NCBI RefSeq assembly: GCF_907164575.1
Contig: NZ_CAJQYY010000035.1
Span: 1-60,362, forward strand
Reading direction: 5' to 3'
Source: Paraburkholderia gardini
GTDB taxonomy: Bacteria > Pseudomonadota > Gammaproteobacteria > Burkholderiales > Burkholderiaceae
Length of the DNA stretch: 60,362 nt
The number at the start of each line of letters is the position of its first letter. The first letter of the stretch is position 1. The notes under the pieces were generated by a model that worked only from the letters and a program-made list of their open reading frames with translations, had not been told where the DNA came from and ran no database searches. Shown piece after piece: positions 16,601 through 24,754 of the stretch. The position numbers and the translations under genes were made by a program.

Positions 16601-17688
16601 TTCGAGAACCACTCGTCGACCAGCGGCAATACTTTTCCAAGTCGAGTAGAGCCGCGCACGCCGGCACGAGCATTCGCACGAAAACGCTCATCCGTCCACA
16701 TTCTAATAACCGCATTTCTCAAATATTCGACACCACACTTCTCAACAAAGTCGATATTTCGAGAGACGCCGTTTGTTATGGTCTCATACGGCGAAATTAG
16801 AAATCCACCCGAAAAATTTCCACTTTCATAACGCTTGAACGCGTCAACACCGAGCGCATCATTGATGATATTGAAGGTTCTCGCAAAAATAATCGACTCC
16901 TCCTGTACGGGATACTTTTCATTGTTGGCGATATCAATGAGTATATCGTCAAGCCAGTCATGCACATCAATTGCCTGATCATAGGTCTTATATCTATACG
17001 CCAAGTAACGCAGCACCAACTCATTATGCTTCTGCTCCTCTCGGGCGCGCTCCGTCATGTCCGTGGTTTTTACAAAATTCGCATCCTCAGCCATCGAGGA
17101 AAGCGCACTGTAAAATCCCTTATTCAACATTACCGCAACGCAATTCCGTACCTCTTGCGGTGACAGGCTCGCCCCACCTGTATTCAAACGCTGGAACAAC
17201 TCATATTTTGCCTTGGCGTCGCTTTCTCGCTTAAGGATCTCTACTCGTAATCTCACGCGCTCCATGTCAAGGCGAATTGCCAAAGGCAAGATCTTCGTAT
17301 TTTCGTCGTCGCTACTCCACTCCGAATTATCGAGATCCGGAAGCAATCTTGTCCCATTTGGGACAAATTTGTCTACAAGCTCCCCCTCAGCATCGCGAAG
17401 TATTCCCGCAAACTGAAACACTGTCGAAAGACGCTGAAGCCCATCTATAAGCTCCCATTTTCCGGTTTCGTCAGTAAAAACAAAGATGGGAGGAATAGGG
17501 ATATTCAATAAAATGGACTCAATAAAATTAGTCTTTCGAGTAGAATCCCATCGGAACAATCTCTGATATTCTGGATTGATTATCAACTCCCCCCGCTCAT
17601 AGATTCGCATGATCTCGCCGAGCGACATATCGAACCCATCTTTGACGATTTTCCTTCTCGCCAGTTCTACTTGGTTTTGCAAATCCAT
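16597..17688 (-). CDS. DUF262 (GmrSD N-terminal/ParB-like) domain protein
   Basis: 363 residues. DUF262 signatures are clear: NPEYQRLFRWD (39-48), IPIPPIFVF, the DGLQR nucleotide-site motif (82-86), and FQRLNTGG (165-172). DUF262 is a ParB/Srx-fold nucleotide-binding or hydrolysing domain, known from GmrS of the GmrSD modification-dependent restriction enzyme and from BrxR/SspE-type defence proteins. It lacks the C-terminal DUF1524 HNH nuclease half of GmrSD, so the nuclease role presumably falls to the HEPN partner downstream. It is AT-rich like its neighbour. GGAAAAGG lies upstream of the ATG. Confidence 0.88.
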   Translation of the reverse strand: MDLQNQVELARRKIVKDGFDMSLGEIMRIYERGELIINPEYQRLFRWDSTRKTNFIESILLNIPIPPIFVFTDETGKWELIDGLQRLSTVFQFAGILRDAEGELVDKFVPNGTRLLPDLDNSEWSSDDENTKILPLAIRLDMERVRLRVEILKRESDAKAKYELFQRLNTGGASLSPQEVRNCVAVMLNKGFYSALSSMAEDANFVKTTDMTERAREEQKHNELVLRYLAYRYKTYDQAIDVHDWLDDILIDIANNEKYPVQEESIIFARTFNIINDALGVDAFKRYESGNFSGGFLISPYETITNGVSRNIDFVEKCGVEYLRNAVIRMWTDERFRANARAGVRGSTRLGKVLPLVDEWFSK

Positions 17689-17727
17689 AGCCTTTTCCTT
17701 GCAAAAGCTCTAATTCACTGAAGATGC

Positions 17728-17871
17728 CTACTTTGTGCATCGGTCCGGGACACTACTTGACGATACCGCATCATGCCATTTCCTTATCCAGTCCTTGGGG
17801 GACATCAACTGATCTATGTCGATGTTATATATCGTAGGCTTTAACTTGGTAGTTGCCGTGTATTCATTCAT
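17728..17871 (-). CDS. Possible small ORF upstream of the DUF262 gene
   Basis: A 47-residue frame from an ATG (MNEYTATTKLKPTIYNIDID), extendable to 17922. Composition matches the AT-rich defence pair and it is in the same orientation 40 bases upstream. It has no clear ribosome binding site and no recognised family. It could be the tail of a truncated gene or a leader peptide; doubtful. Confidence 0.25.
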   Translation of the reverse strand: MNEYTATTKLKPTIYNIDIDQLMSPKDWIRKWHDAVSSSSVPDRCTK

Positions 17872-17985
17872 TTGCACGAAAATAGTTTGCCTTTGGCAAA
17901 AAATCCCCACGGCTGATTCCACCTAGAAGCCACATACGACGCTGCTTGATCTCATAGCTCATAAAAAAAGAACCGGTCGATGGGT

Positions 17986-18237
17986 TTATACATGGATACG
18001 CTCTACCTCGTCCACGCTGATGTCGTCGTGACGCCGGTCATAGAACTGCGTCGTGCGCGTTGACGCGTGGTTGGCCATCGCCGCCGCGTTCTCGAGCGTA
18101 CCGCCGTTCTTCAGGTGCGCGGTGATATCAGTTGCGCGGAATGTATGGTTACCGATCTTCGTCGCGATGCTAACTGCTGCAGCTCGGTGCTGGACCATCA
18201 CGTATGCGTTCGCCTGCAGCAGGAGCCTTTCGCTCAA
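17986..18237 (-). pseudogene. Tyrosine recombinase, C-terminal stump
   Basis: About 83 residues matching the end of a second, different family of site-specific recombinases: IGNHTFRATDITAHLKNGGT, then ENAAAMANHASTRTTQFYDRR and an E-V-E-R-I tail. The catalytic HxxR box (HTFR) and tyrosine (QFYDRR) are present; the N-terminal two thirds are absent. Upstream sequence is unrelated, so this is a deletion remnant. It marks another lost integration boundary within the accessory region. Confidence 0.82.
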
Positions 18238-18461
18238 ATGCTCGGTGCCGCGTGCAATCGTTCGAAAGAGCGCCCTTCGGCTCGGCTGCTATCCCGGCGC
18301 CGTCAAGGTAGGCGTGGCAGGTACGCCTCAAGCGTGCGGTGGCAAGGCATCGCGTGCGCCTTACCGCCTTTTTCGCGCAAGCGCATCACAGCTGGCGCTC
18401 CTGCACATAAGCGAAGTGCGTCGGTCCGAAAATCGCCGCGGCGAATCATCGCCAAATTCAT

Positions 18462-18474
18462 CGCAAATTTTGCG
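18462..18474. promoter_or_regulatory. Palindrome in the Fic promoter
   Basis: CGCAAA-T-TTTGCG, a perfect 6-bp inverted repeat, 45 bases before the fic start. It lies among repeated CGGCGAAT/CGCCG motifs (18432-18503). The Fic protein has a C-terminal winged-helix-like segment, so autoregulation through this site is plausible. The rest of 18238-18518 shows no gene. Confidence 0.45.
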
Positions 18475-18518
18475 GCGAATAGCTTGCGAACGCGGCGATT
18501 GAACCACATAATCTCCGC

Positions 18519-19634
18519 ATGGAAAGCGGAGATTGGACCTATATCTGGCAGGACCCTGCTTGGCCGGAATGGCGGTACGACCTGTCGCGGGTTACGTCGG
18601 CCCTGACGGACGTAGCGCAGGCGCAAGGGCTACTGCTAGGCCGTCTGGCCGACGTCGGCGTGGCTCTGCGCGACCAGGCCAGTCTTGCTGCTCTCACCGA
18701 AGACGTACTGAAAACGAGCGAGATCGAGGGCGAACAGCTCAATGCGCAATCAGTACGGTCCTCAATCGCGCGTCGCCTGGGCGTGAACATAGGAGCACTA
18801 GCTCCTGTCGACCGCCACGTGGAAGGCGTGGTCGAAATGGTGCTGGACGCCACAATCAACTGCGCCGGTCTAATAACAGCCGACCGACTATTCGCATGGC
18901 ACGCAGCGTTGTTTCCGACCGGTTACAGCGGCACGTCCCGGATCGAGGTCGGCGTATGGCGCGACGATGCCAATGGCCCCATGCAGGTCGTATCGGGGCC
19001 AATAGGCCGCCAACGCGTCCATTTCGAGGCGCCTCCGGCCAGTCGCCTGAACGACGAGATGGCTCGCTTCCTCAACTGGATCAACAACGATTCAGATCAG
19101 CCCGCGCTCATCAAGGCGGGACTCGCACACCTCTGGTTCGCGACGCTGCATCCCTTCGACGACGGCAACGGCCGCATCGCACGAGCGATCGGAGACTTGT
19201 TGCTTGCCCGCGCCGACGGCAGCCCGCAACGTTTTTACAGTCTCTCAGCGCAAATCCAGCGAGAGCGCAGCGCCTACTACGACGTTCTCGAACGCACGCA
19301 GAAAGGCTCGCTCGATATCACTGAGTGGTTGTTGTGGTTTTTGGAGACCCTGAACCGCGCGGTCGGAAACGCGCAGCAAACAGTCGATGCGATTCTCGCC
19401 AAAACGCGCTTCTGGCAGCGGTGGGCTGGAACCCCTTTGAACGAACGACAGGTGAAACTGCTTAATCAATTGTTCGACGGTTTCGAAGGGAAATTGACAA
19501 GTAGTAAGTGGGCAGCGATCGCGGACTGCTCTCAAGATACTGCGTTGCGCGATATCGGAGAGCTTGTCGCGCTTGGGGCATTGCGTAAATCCGCTGCGAG
19601 TGGTCGGAGTACAGCCTACGAGCTTATCAATTGA
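18519..19634 (+). CDS. Fic family AMP-transferase with N-terminal inhibitory helix
   Basis: 371 residues. The canonical Fic active site HPFDDGNGR is at 211-219; it transfers AMP (or other nucleotide parts) to target hydroxyls. An N-terminal inhibitory motif S/T-x-x-x-E-G/N is present as TSEIEGEQ (66-73), which makes this a class II self-inhibited Fic. The N-terminal part resembles DUF4172 and the C-terminal ~80 residues look like a winged helix (SKWAAIADCSQDTALRDIGELV). It follows the recombinase stump on the opposite strand. All catalytic residues are present. Confidence 0.92.
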   Translation: MESGDWTYIWQDPAWPEWRYDLSRVTSALTDVAQAQGLLLGRLADVGVALRDQASLAALTEDVLKTSEIEGEQLNAQSVRSSIARRLGVNIGALAPVDRHVEGVVEMVLDATINCAGLITADRLFAWHAALFPTGYSGTSRIEVGVWRDDANGPMQVVSGPIGRQRVHFEAPPASRLNDEMARFLNWINNDSDQPALIKAGLAHLWFATLHPFDDGNGRIARAIGDLLLARADGSPQRFYSLSAQIQRERSAYYDVLERTQKGSLDITEWLLWFLETLNRAVGNAQQTVDAILAKTRFWQRWAGTPLNERQVKLLNQLFDGFEGKLTSSKWAAIADCSQDTALRDIGELVALGALRKSAASGRSTAYELIN

Positions 19635-19900
19635 TACCTGCTTCGCAACGCGACGATGGCTATTCTGTCGACGCGAAATTGCAGACCGGGCGCTCGATCT
19701 GTTCCGCGAATCGTGCCAAGACCCGAGCATCAACTAGCAGGTATCTTCTACCATATCTATGGCGCCTCTTCTTACCTCGTTGAGTCAGCGTGTTATTAGG
19801 ATGTCAAAGCAACGTCTTTGCGTGGCAAAATAGAGATTATGTTGGGGCGCTCTGGATACTGCCGTAGCGCTGCCGATAGAATGTTAGGCTTGGGAGGCTC

Positions 19901-20743
19901 ATGAAAACGGACGTGGTTGATTCACTCACCTCAAATTTTGAAGCACACGCCCGGTTGACCAGGAGTGGCATTGAGTTCTGGTTGGCACGCGATCTTCAGC
20001 ACCTGCTAGGCTACAGCAAGTGGGACAACTTCCTGAACATACTTTCCAAGGCAAAAACGGCCTGTGAGGTCTCTGGTCACAACGTAACTGACCATTTTGC
20101 CGACGTCGGGAAAATGGTCGATCTCGGTTCTGGCAGCCAGCGCGAAGTGGACGATCTGATGCTCACCCGCTATGCCTGCTATCTGATTGCGCAGAACGGT
20201 GATCCCAGGAAGCAACAGATCGCTTTCGCCCAGACCTATTTTGCCCTGCAAACGCGCCGAGCTGAGCTGATAGCGCAGCGGTTGCAGGAAGCCGAGCGCG
20301 TCCAGGCGCGTAGAAAATTGGCGCAGACCGAGAAGGAATTGTCGCAAGTTATCTATGAGCAAACAGGGGAGGAGCAGAATTTCGGCTTGATCCGCAGCAA
20401 GGGCGATCAGGCATTGTTCGGTCGCAGCACGCAAGTTATGAAGGCGCGCTGGAACGTACCCGAGAGTCGCCCGCTAGCCGACTTCGCGCCTACGCTCATT
20501 CTTAAGGCAAAAGACTTCGCCACTGAGATCACCATCTTCAACGCCCGTCAGCATCAGATGAGCACTGAGCGCGCGATTTCAGAAGAACACATCACAAACA
20601 ACTATGCGGTCCGCAATACGATGCTCGAACGCGGTATTACGCCAGAAAATCTGCTCGCAGCTGAGGATGTGAAGAAAGTTGAACGGCGCCTAAGCAGCAC
20701 CGGCAAGAAGTCACTCGAAAAGCCTGACGTTTTAGATACTTAG
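19901..20743 (+). CDS. DinD-family protein (second copy, divergent)
   Basis: 280 residues. The N-terminal ~120 residues match DinD (EFWLARDLQHLLGYSKWDNF, DHFADVGKMVDLGSGSQREV, LTRYACYLIAQNGDP, QTYFALQTRRAEL). The C-terminal half diverges from the copy at 2247-3089: KGDQALFGRSTQVMK replaces the GYKGLYGG region, and the conserved ELGGTMPE tail is missing. No LexA box (CTGT-N8-ACAG) is visible in the 266 bases upstream, unlike the first copy. The N-terminal fold belongs to the BRO-N-like/DinD group. Function may therefore differ from classical DinD. Confidence 0.85.
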   Translation: MKTDVVDSLTSNFEAHARLTRSGIEFWLARDLQHLLGYSKWDNFLNILSKAKTACEVSGHNVTDHFADVGKMVDLGSGSQREVDDLMLTRYACYLIAQNGDPRKQQIAFAQTYFALQTRRAELIAQRLQEAERVQARRKLAQTEKELSQVIYEQTGEEQNFGLIRSKGDQALFGRSTQVMKARWNVPESRPLADFAPTLILKAKDFATEITIFNARQHQMSTERAISEEHITNNYAVRNTMLERGITPENLLAAEDVKKVERRLSSTGKKSLEKPDVLDT

Positions 20744-20800
20744 ACCAAGCGGATCATCAGTCATTGGGCTCGAAACCCACGCTGATTCACCATTCGACCC

Positions 20801-20835
20801 GAACAATGAACCCGGCGCCACCGGGTTCATTGTTC
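20801..20835. repeat. 15-bp perfect inverted repeat
   Basis: GAACAATGAACCCGG and its complement separated by 5 bases, between the convergent dinD-like and symE-like genes. There is no T tract on either side, so it is either a weak bidirectional terminator or another RNA structure. Confidence 0.75.
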
Positions 20836-20848
20836 GTACGGACACAAA

Positions 20849-21091
20849 TCAGCCCACAAGCGTAATCACAAGTCTCCCGCGCTGAACCTCGACCCGAATG
20901 CGGCTGTTAATTTGAAACCCGGCCTTTTCGAGCCATCGCCCCGCGAGACGAATCCAGGGCGCCGGTGGCAAATCCTTACGTGGGCGGTAGTAATCGTGAA
21001 CGCTTCTAATCGGTCTCGGCCGTCTTTGTGACGAAATCGTCGCGAAGCGTTCGGTAACGGGTGCAACTGCTTTATGATTGGCGTCAGCCAT
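20849..21091 (-). CDS. SymE-like toxin
   Basis: 80 residues from the ATG giving MADANHKAVAP, preceded by AGGAG at good spacing. The C-terminal half (PAPWIRLAGRWLEKAGFQI, then RIRVEVQRGRLVI) is the SymE toxin signature with an AbrB-like (swapped-hairpin) fold. In E. coli SymE is an SOS-induced nucleoid-condensing/RNA-cleaving toxin repressed by the antisense RNA SymR. No LexA box is seen here. The neighbouring hairpin at 21124-21157 could belong to an antisense RNA. Confidence 0.82.
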   Translation of the reverse strand: MADANHKAVAPVTERFATISSQRRPRPIRSVHDYYRPRKDLPPAPWIRLAGRWLEKAGFQINSRIRVEVQRGRLVITLVG

Positions 21092-21123
21092 AGTCAACTC
21101 CTGTATTGAGTTGGTTGTGGTCA

Positions 21124-21157
21124 GCGGGCCGTATGGGTTGCCGCCCTTACGGCCCGC
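21124..21157 (+). terminator. Hairpin in the symE-like leader, possible antisense RNA terminator
   Basis: GCGGGCCGTA / TACGGCCCGC stem of 10 bp followed on the plus strand by GCTTCTTTTCCTT. On the plus strand it could end an RNA transcribed antisense to the symE-like 5' region; on the minus strand it lies in the leader. Whether such an RNA exists is inference. Confidence 0.45.
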
Positions 21158-21234
21158 GCTTCTTTTCCTTCCAGGTGTTCTCCGCCGTTCTATCAATCGG
21201 CTCGGTCGATGATGTTTAGTGAGTCATCCGATCT

Positions 21235-21253
21235 ATTTTCACGCAGTGAAAAT
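21235..21253. promoter_or_regulatory. 19-bp palindrome, possible operator
   Basis: ATTTTCACGCAGTGAAAAT is a perfect 8-bp inverted repeat around GCA, in the gap between the lpd-like gene end and the symE-like gene. No T tract follows the arms, so an operator is more likely than a terminator. The bound protein is unknown. Confidence 0.4.
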
Positions 21254-21330
21254 TCTCAAACAATATGTCGAACGGCCATTCGGCCGCGAGATCAGACAGC
21301 ATCTTGAGCTGGATCAACAGGAAACACCTC

Positions 21331-22749
21331 TCACGCCCCAACCTCGTCCAGCGCCACCGCCGCCGTCCTCAAAGCCGTCCTCACCCCTTCCTCAACCACA
21401 GGGTGATAAAAAGGCATCTCCAACATCGCATCGGCGGTGAGCTTCATCTGCAGCGCCCACGCCAGCAAGTGAGCGATATGTTCAGCATCCGGCCCGATCC
21501 ATTCCGCGCCGACGAACTGCCGTGTAGTCTTGTCGACATAAACATGCATCAAACCACGATTGCGCAACATGATCCGGCTACGCCCCAGGTCTTCGAAACT
21601 GACCTCACCGACCACAAACGAACCCGGCGCCAGATCAACAAACCGCGCACCCACCATCGCCACACCCGGGTCTGAAAACACCACCGAAATCGGAGCCCGC
21701 CGTACCAGCGGCACAACATCCGGAAACCGCGCGGCATTGGTCCCAGCGGCCTTACCTTCATCGGCGGCCTCATGCAGCAATGGCAACACGCCGTTCACAT
21801 CCCCGGCGATAAACACAGGGGAAGCACCGGCCTGCAAAGTCAGCGGATCATAAACAGGCACGCCGTCCTTACCGACCTCAAGGGATGTATTCCCCAGCGC
21901 CAGCCCAGCCACATTAGCCCGCCGACCAGCCGCAACCAGCACGTAGTCAAACGTATCCTCAACCACCTGCCCAGAACCAGAAGCAGAACCAACCGCAGTC
22001 CGATACCGCATCCGCACGCTGTCACCTTCACGCGAAACCGCCTCCACCTCAGTCCGCGCGAAAAACCGGAACCCATCAGCAAACACCTTCTCGGCATAGG
22101 CTTTAACCTCAGGATCCGTCAAAGGCCCAACCCGCCCACGCGCGCCGAGAACGGTCACATCCACCCCGAGCCGCGACAAAGCCTGCCCCAACTCCAGCCC
22201 GATCACCCCAGCACCCACCACAGCCACCTTCCGCGGCAGATCATCCCAGGCAAAAACATCGTCATTCACAATCGCCCGGTCGCCCAGCTTCCGATACATC
22301 TCCGGCACATACGGCGACGACCCGGTCGCAATCACCACACTGCGCGCGCGCACCTGCGTGTGGTCGCCGACCTGCAACAACCCGTCATCGATAAACCGCG
22401 CGTAACCGATCAACCGGTCCGCTTCCGGAATCCCCTCGGTGCTCTCGACCACGAAACCCACGAAGCGGTCGCGTTCGCCCTTCACCCGCGCCATCACCTC
22501 ACGGCCGTCGATACGAATCGTCCCATCGACGTGCACGCCAAACGGCGCCGTCCGCGCCGCAGCATGCGCGGCCTCAGCAGCCGCGATAAGCAGCTTCGAC
22601 GGCATACATCCCACACGCGCACAGGTCGTCCCATAAGGCCCGCCTTCGATGAGAATCGCGGACACGCCCGCCGCCTTCGCCGCGCGGTACGCCGGCAGCC
22701 CGGCACTGCCGGCGCCAATAATCGCAACATCGGTTTGAACTGTTTTCAT
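21331..22749 (-). CDS. Dihydrolipoyl dehydrogenase-like flavoprotein disulfide reductase
   Basis: 472 residues from the ATG giving MKTVQTDVAIIGAGSAGLPA, with GAGG upstream. Visible: the FAD-binding GxGxxG (10-17), redox-active disulfide TTCARVGCMPSK (Cys43, Cys48), NAD(P)-binding VVGAGVIGLELG, FAD motif VFIAGDVNG, and the C-terminal active-site His region FYHPVVEEG. It lacks a lipoyl domain and is not next to a 2-oxo acid dehydrogenase, so it may be a stand-alone reductase of the Lpd/mercuric reductase group. Codon use is G/T-ending, unlike most neighbours. It is divergent from the AraC regulator. Confidence 0.9.
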   Translation of the reverse strand: MKTVQTDVAIIGAGSAGLPAYRAAKAAGVSAILIEGGPYGTTCARVGCMPSKLLIAAAEAAHAAARTAPFGVHVDGTIRIDGREVMARVKGERDRFVGFVVESTEGIPEADRLIGYARFIDDGLLQVGDHTQVRARSVVIATGSSPYVPEMYRKLGDRAIVNDDVFAWDDLPRKVAVVGAGVIGLELGQALSRLGVDVTVLGARGRVGPLTDPEVKAYAEKVFADGFRFFARTEVEAVSREGDSVRMRYRTAVGSASGSGQVVEDTFDYVLVAAGRRANVAGLALGNTSLEVGKDGVPVYDPLTLQAGASPVFIAGDVNGVLPLLHEAADEGKAAGTNAARFPDVVPLVRRAPISVVFSDPGVAMVGARFVDLAPGSFVVGEVSFEDLGRSRIMLRNRGLMHVYVDKTTRQFVGAEWIGPDAEHIAHLLAWALQMKLTADAMLEMPFYHPVVEEGVRTALRTAAVALDEVGA

Positions 22750-22940
22750 GACATCCTCAATGGGGATCGCACATGGCCGACAACCGGTCACAGCTCCGGT
22801 CCACAAGGCCTGGACACCGGCCCCCAACGGCCTGCGCCCTCCTCAAGTAGAATCGACTGGCATTGCATGACGTCACTATATGTCGGCGCTTGTCCGGCGC
22901 TAATCCTCAAACGACGCATAAACATGCTCAAGCGGCTCAT

Positions 22941-23906
22941 ATGGATCTGTTAAGTCGACTCCTTTCCCTGATGCCCGTCACCGGACGCCTCGATGTGCGC
23001 TGTCACTTCGGCGCCCCGTGGGCCATCAACCAGGAAAAGTCGGGTGTCCGCGAAATTCCGTACCACGTGCTGCTCTCCGGCAGCGCGGTTGTCGAGGACG
23101 GCACCGGCCCGCTCGAGCGGCTCTTCCCGGGCGACATCATCGTGTTTCCAGCCGGCGACGCCCATCGCATCCACGACGGCAGCGGTGCGACGCCCAGCCA
23201 GCCAACGCCGCGTCAGGCGATCTCTTCGGTGGTCCTCGAGAACGGCGGCGAGGGCGCATCGGCGGACATCCTCTGCGGCCGCTTCCTGCTCGGCGCGGTC
23301 CCCGACCGGTTGCTGCGCGATCACCTGCCGGGGCGCCTGATCGTCCGCAGCGCGAACGCGGGCAACGCGCGCGGCGAGGCAGGCGAATCCACCCAGTCGA
23401 CGGCGAACTCGCGCCTCACACGCCTGATCGAATTGATGAGAGAGGAAGCCACCGACGACGGTCCCGGCAGCGAGACGCTCGTGAGCCATCTCTCGGCGGC
23501 GTTGTTCGCGCTGACGCTGCGCTTCGCGAGCGAACTGTCGGCGCCGCCACACGGGCTGCTCGCGCTCGCGGGCCGGCCGCGCCTGCAGGCGGCGGTCTCG
23601 GCGATGTTCGAGACGCCCGGCGAGCCGTGGACGCTCGATCAGCTCGCGTCGCTCTGCAACATGTCGCGCGCGACGTTCGTGCGGCAGTTCCAGGAAGCCA
23701 TCGGCCGCTCGGCCACCGACGTGCTCACCGAAGTGCGCATGACGATCGCCGGCCGTGCCCTGTTGCAGTCCACCACGCCGGTCGCCGGGATCGGCGAAGC
23801 AGTGGGCTATCAGTCGGAAGCCGCGTTCCAGCGGGTCTTCAAACGTCAGATCGGTGTGACGCCGGCGCGCTGGCGTTCCTCCGGCGGCAACATCCGCGCG
23901 GAATAA
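22941..23906 (+). CDS. AraC family transcriptional regulator with cupin domain
   Basis: 321 residues from the ATG giving MDLLSRLLSLMPVTGRLDVR; upstream starts to 22863 are possible. The N-terminal cupin (AraC_binding/Cupin_6 type) shows a sensory barrel (FPGDIIVFPAGDAHRIHDG). The C-terminal two-helix-turn-helix region (WTLDQLASLCNMSRATFVRQ ... GYQSEAAFQRVFKRQIGVTPARWR) is a textbook AraC domain. It is divergent from the lpd-like gene over about 190 bases, so that gene is a likely target. The ligand is unknown. Confidence 0.93.
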   Translation: MDLLSRLLSLMPVTGRLDVRCHFGAPWAINQEKSGVREIPYHVLLSGSAVVEDGTGPLERLFPGDIIVFPAGDAHRIHDGSGATPSQPTPRQAISSVVLENGGEGASADILCGRFLLGAVPDRLLRDHLPGRLIVRSANAGNARGEAGESTQSTANSRLTRLIELMREEATDDGPGSETLVSHLSAALFALTLRFASELSAPPHGLLALAGRPRLQAAVSAMFETPGEPWTLDQLASLCNMSRATFVRQFQEAIGRSATDVLTEVRMTIAGRALLQSTTPVAGIGEAVGYQSEAAFQRVFKRQIGVTPARWRSSGGNIRAE

Positions 23907-23909
23907 ACG

Positions 23910-23935
23910 ACGGCCCGGCAAGGGCCGTTGTTCTT
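23910..23935 (+). terminator. Terminator of the AraC-type gene
   Basis: ACGGCCC / GGGCCGT stem with a 5-base loop followed by TGTTCTT, immediately after the stop codon. Confidence 0.65.
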
Positions 23936-24144
23936 CATCCTCCATCTCCCAAACGGCGTGACGCATGCGATGCGTTCGCACGTCTGTCAAATCGCATCGC
24001 GTTGTTTCTATTGTCTGATCGCTCAAAACGGCGATGAGCCGAATGAGCATTTTGATGAGCCGCCACGCTATTAACGATCGAGGGGATGACTTTTATAGTT
24101 CAGTCACACCGTCGTCGACGGAAACTCTTTCAAAGGTAATCATC

Positions 24145-24414
24145 ATGTCTTCAGTCACGATCTACTCAACACCGACGTGCCCGTACTGTCTCGCAGCGAA
24201 GGCGCTACTGCGCGGCAAAGGGGTGGCGTACAACGAAATCAGTATCGAAGGCGACCGCGACGCGGCCGTCGCGCTGGCGAAGAAAACAGGGCGTCGCACT
24301 GTCCCGCAGATTTACATCGGCGCGACGCATGTCGGTGGATTCGACGATCTGTCAGCGCTGGATCAGGACGGCCGTCTCGATGCACTGCTCCGTCGCGACG
24401 AAGCACTTTCGTAA
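24145..24414 (+). CDS. Glutaredoxin 3-type protein
   Basis: 89 residues from the ATG preceded by AAAGG; an upstream extension to 24034 is not protein-like. The dithiol active site CPYC is at residues 12-15 (STPTCPYCLAAKALL). TVPQIYIG with its cis-proline and the GGFDDL glutathione-binding loop are conserved. It reduces disulfides or glutathionylated proteins with GSH in the cytoplasm. No operon partner; it sits between the AraC regulator and the ethanolamine genes. Confidence 0.95.
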   Translation: MSSVTIYSTPTCPYCLAAKALLRGKGVAYNEISIEGDRDAAVALAKKTGRRTVPQIYIGATHVGGFDDLSALDQDGRLDALLRRDEALS

Positions 24415-24577
24415 TGCGTGGAACAGGCGGTCAGGCAAGCTCGCCTGACCGGCCGCGCGATGCGGCAGACGCTTAATGCCGTCAAATCGCCTGATCTTTG
24501 CCGATTTCCGATAACACTTCGATTAATGGCGCTCTACCATTGGCCGATGGGCGTCTGCTTGCGGCCCACACAAGCGC

Positions 24578-24703
24578 ATGGTGTACTTCAACTTTCGGGT
24601 GGCGATTGTGTTCGCGATCGCTCTCGTGCCCGGCTACCTGTACTTCGTGTCGACGTCTCGTCAGCATGAAGTCGCACCGGCGAACGCCCTGCTCGAAGAC
24701 TGA
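24578..24703 (+). CDS. Possible small membrane protein before eutB
   Basis: 41 residues: MVYFNFRVAIVFAIALVPGY then a short polar tail ending LLED. One hydrophobic helix (about 6-24). It ends 50 bases before eutB on the same strand. No clear ribosome binding site. It could be a small subunit or leader co-transcribed with eutBC, or chance. Confidence 0.4.
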   Translation: MVYFNFRVAIVFAIALVPGYLYFVSTSRQHEVAPANALLED

Positions 24704-24754
24704 CGCGCCAGGCAAAACCGCTGCTTCCGGGCAACGGCGATGGAGCAACGGAAG

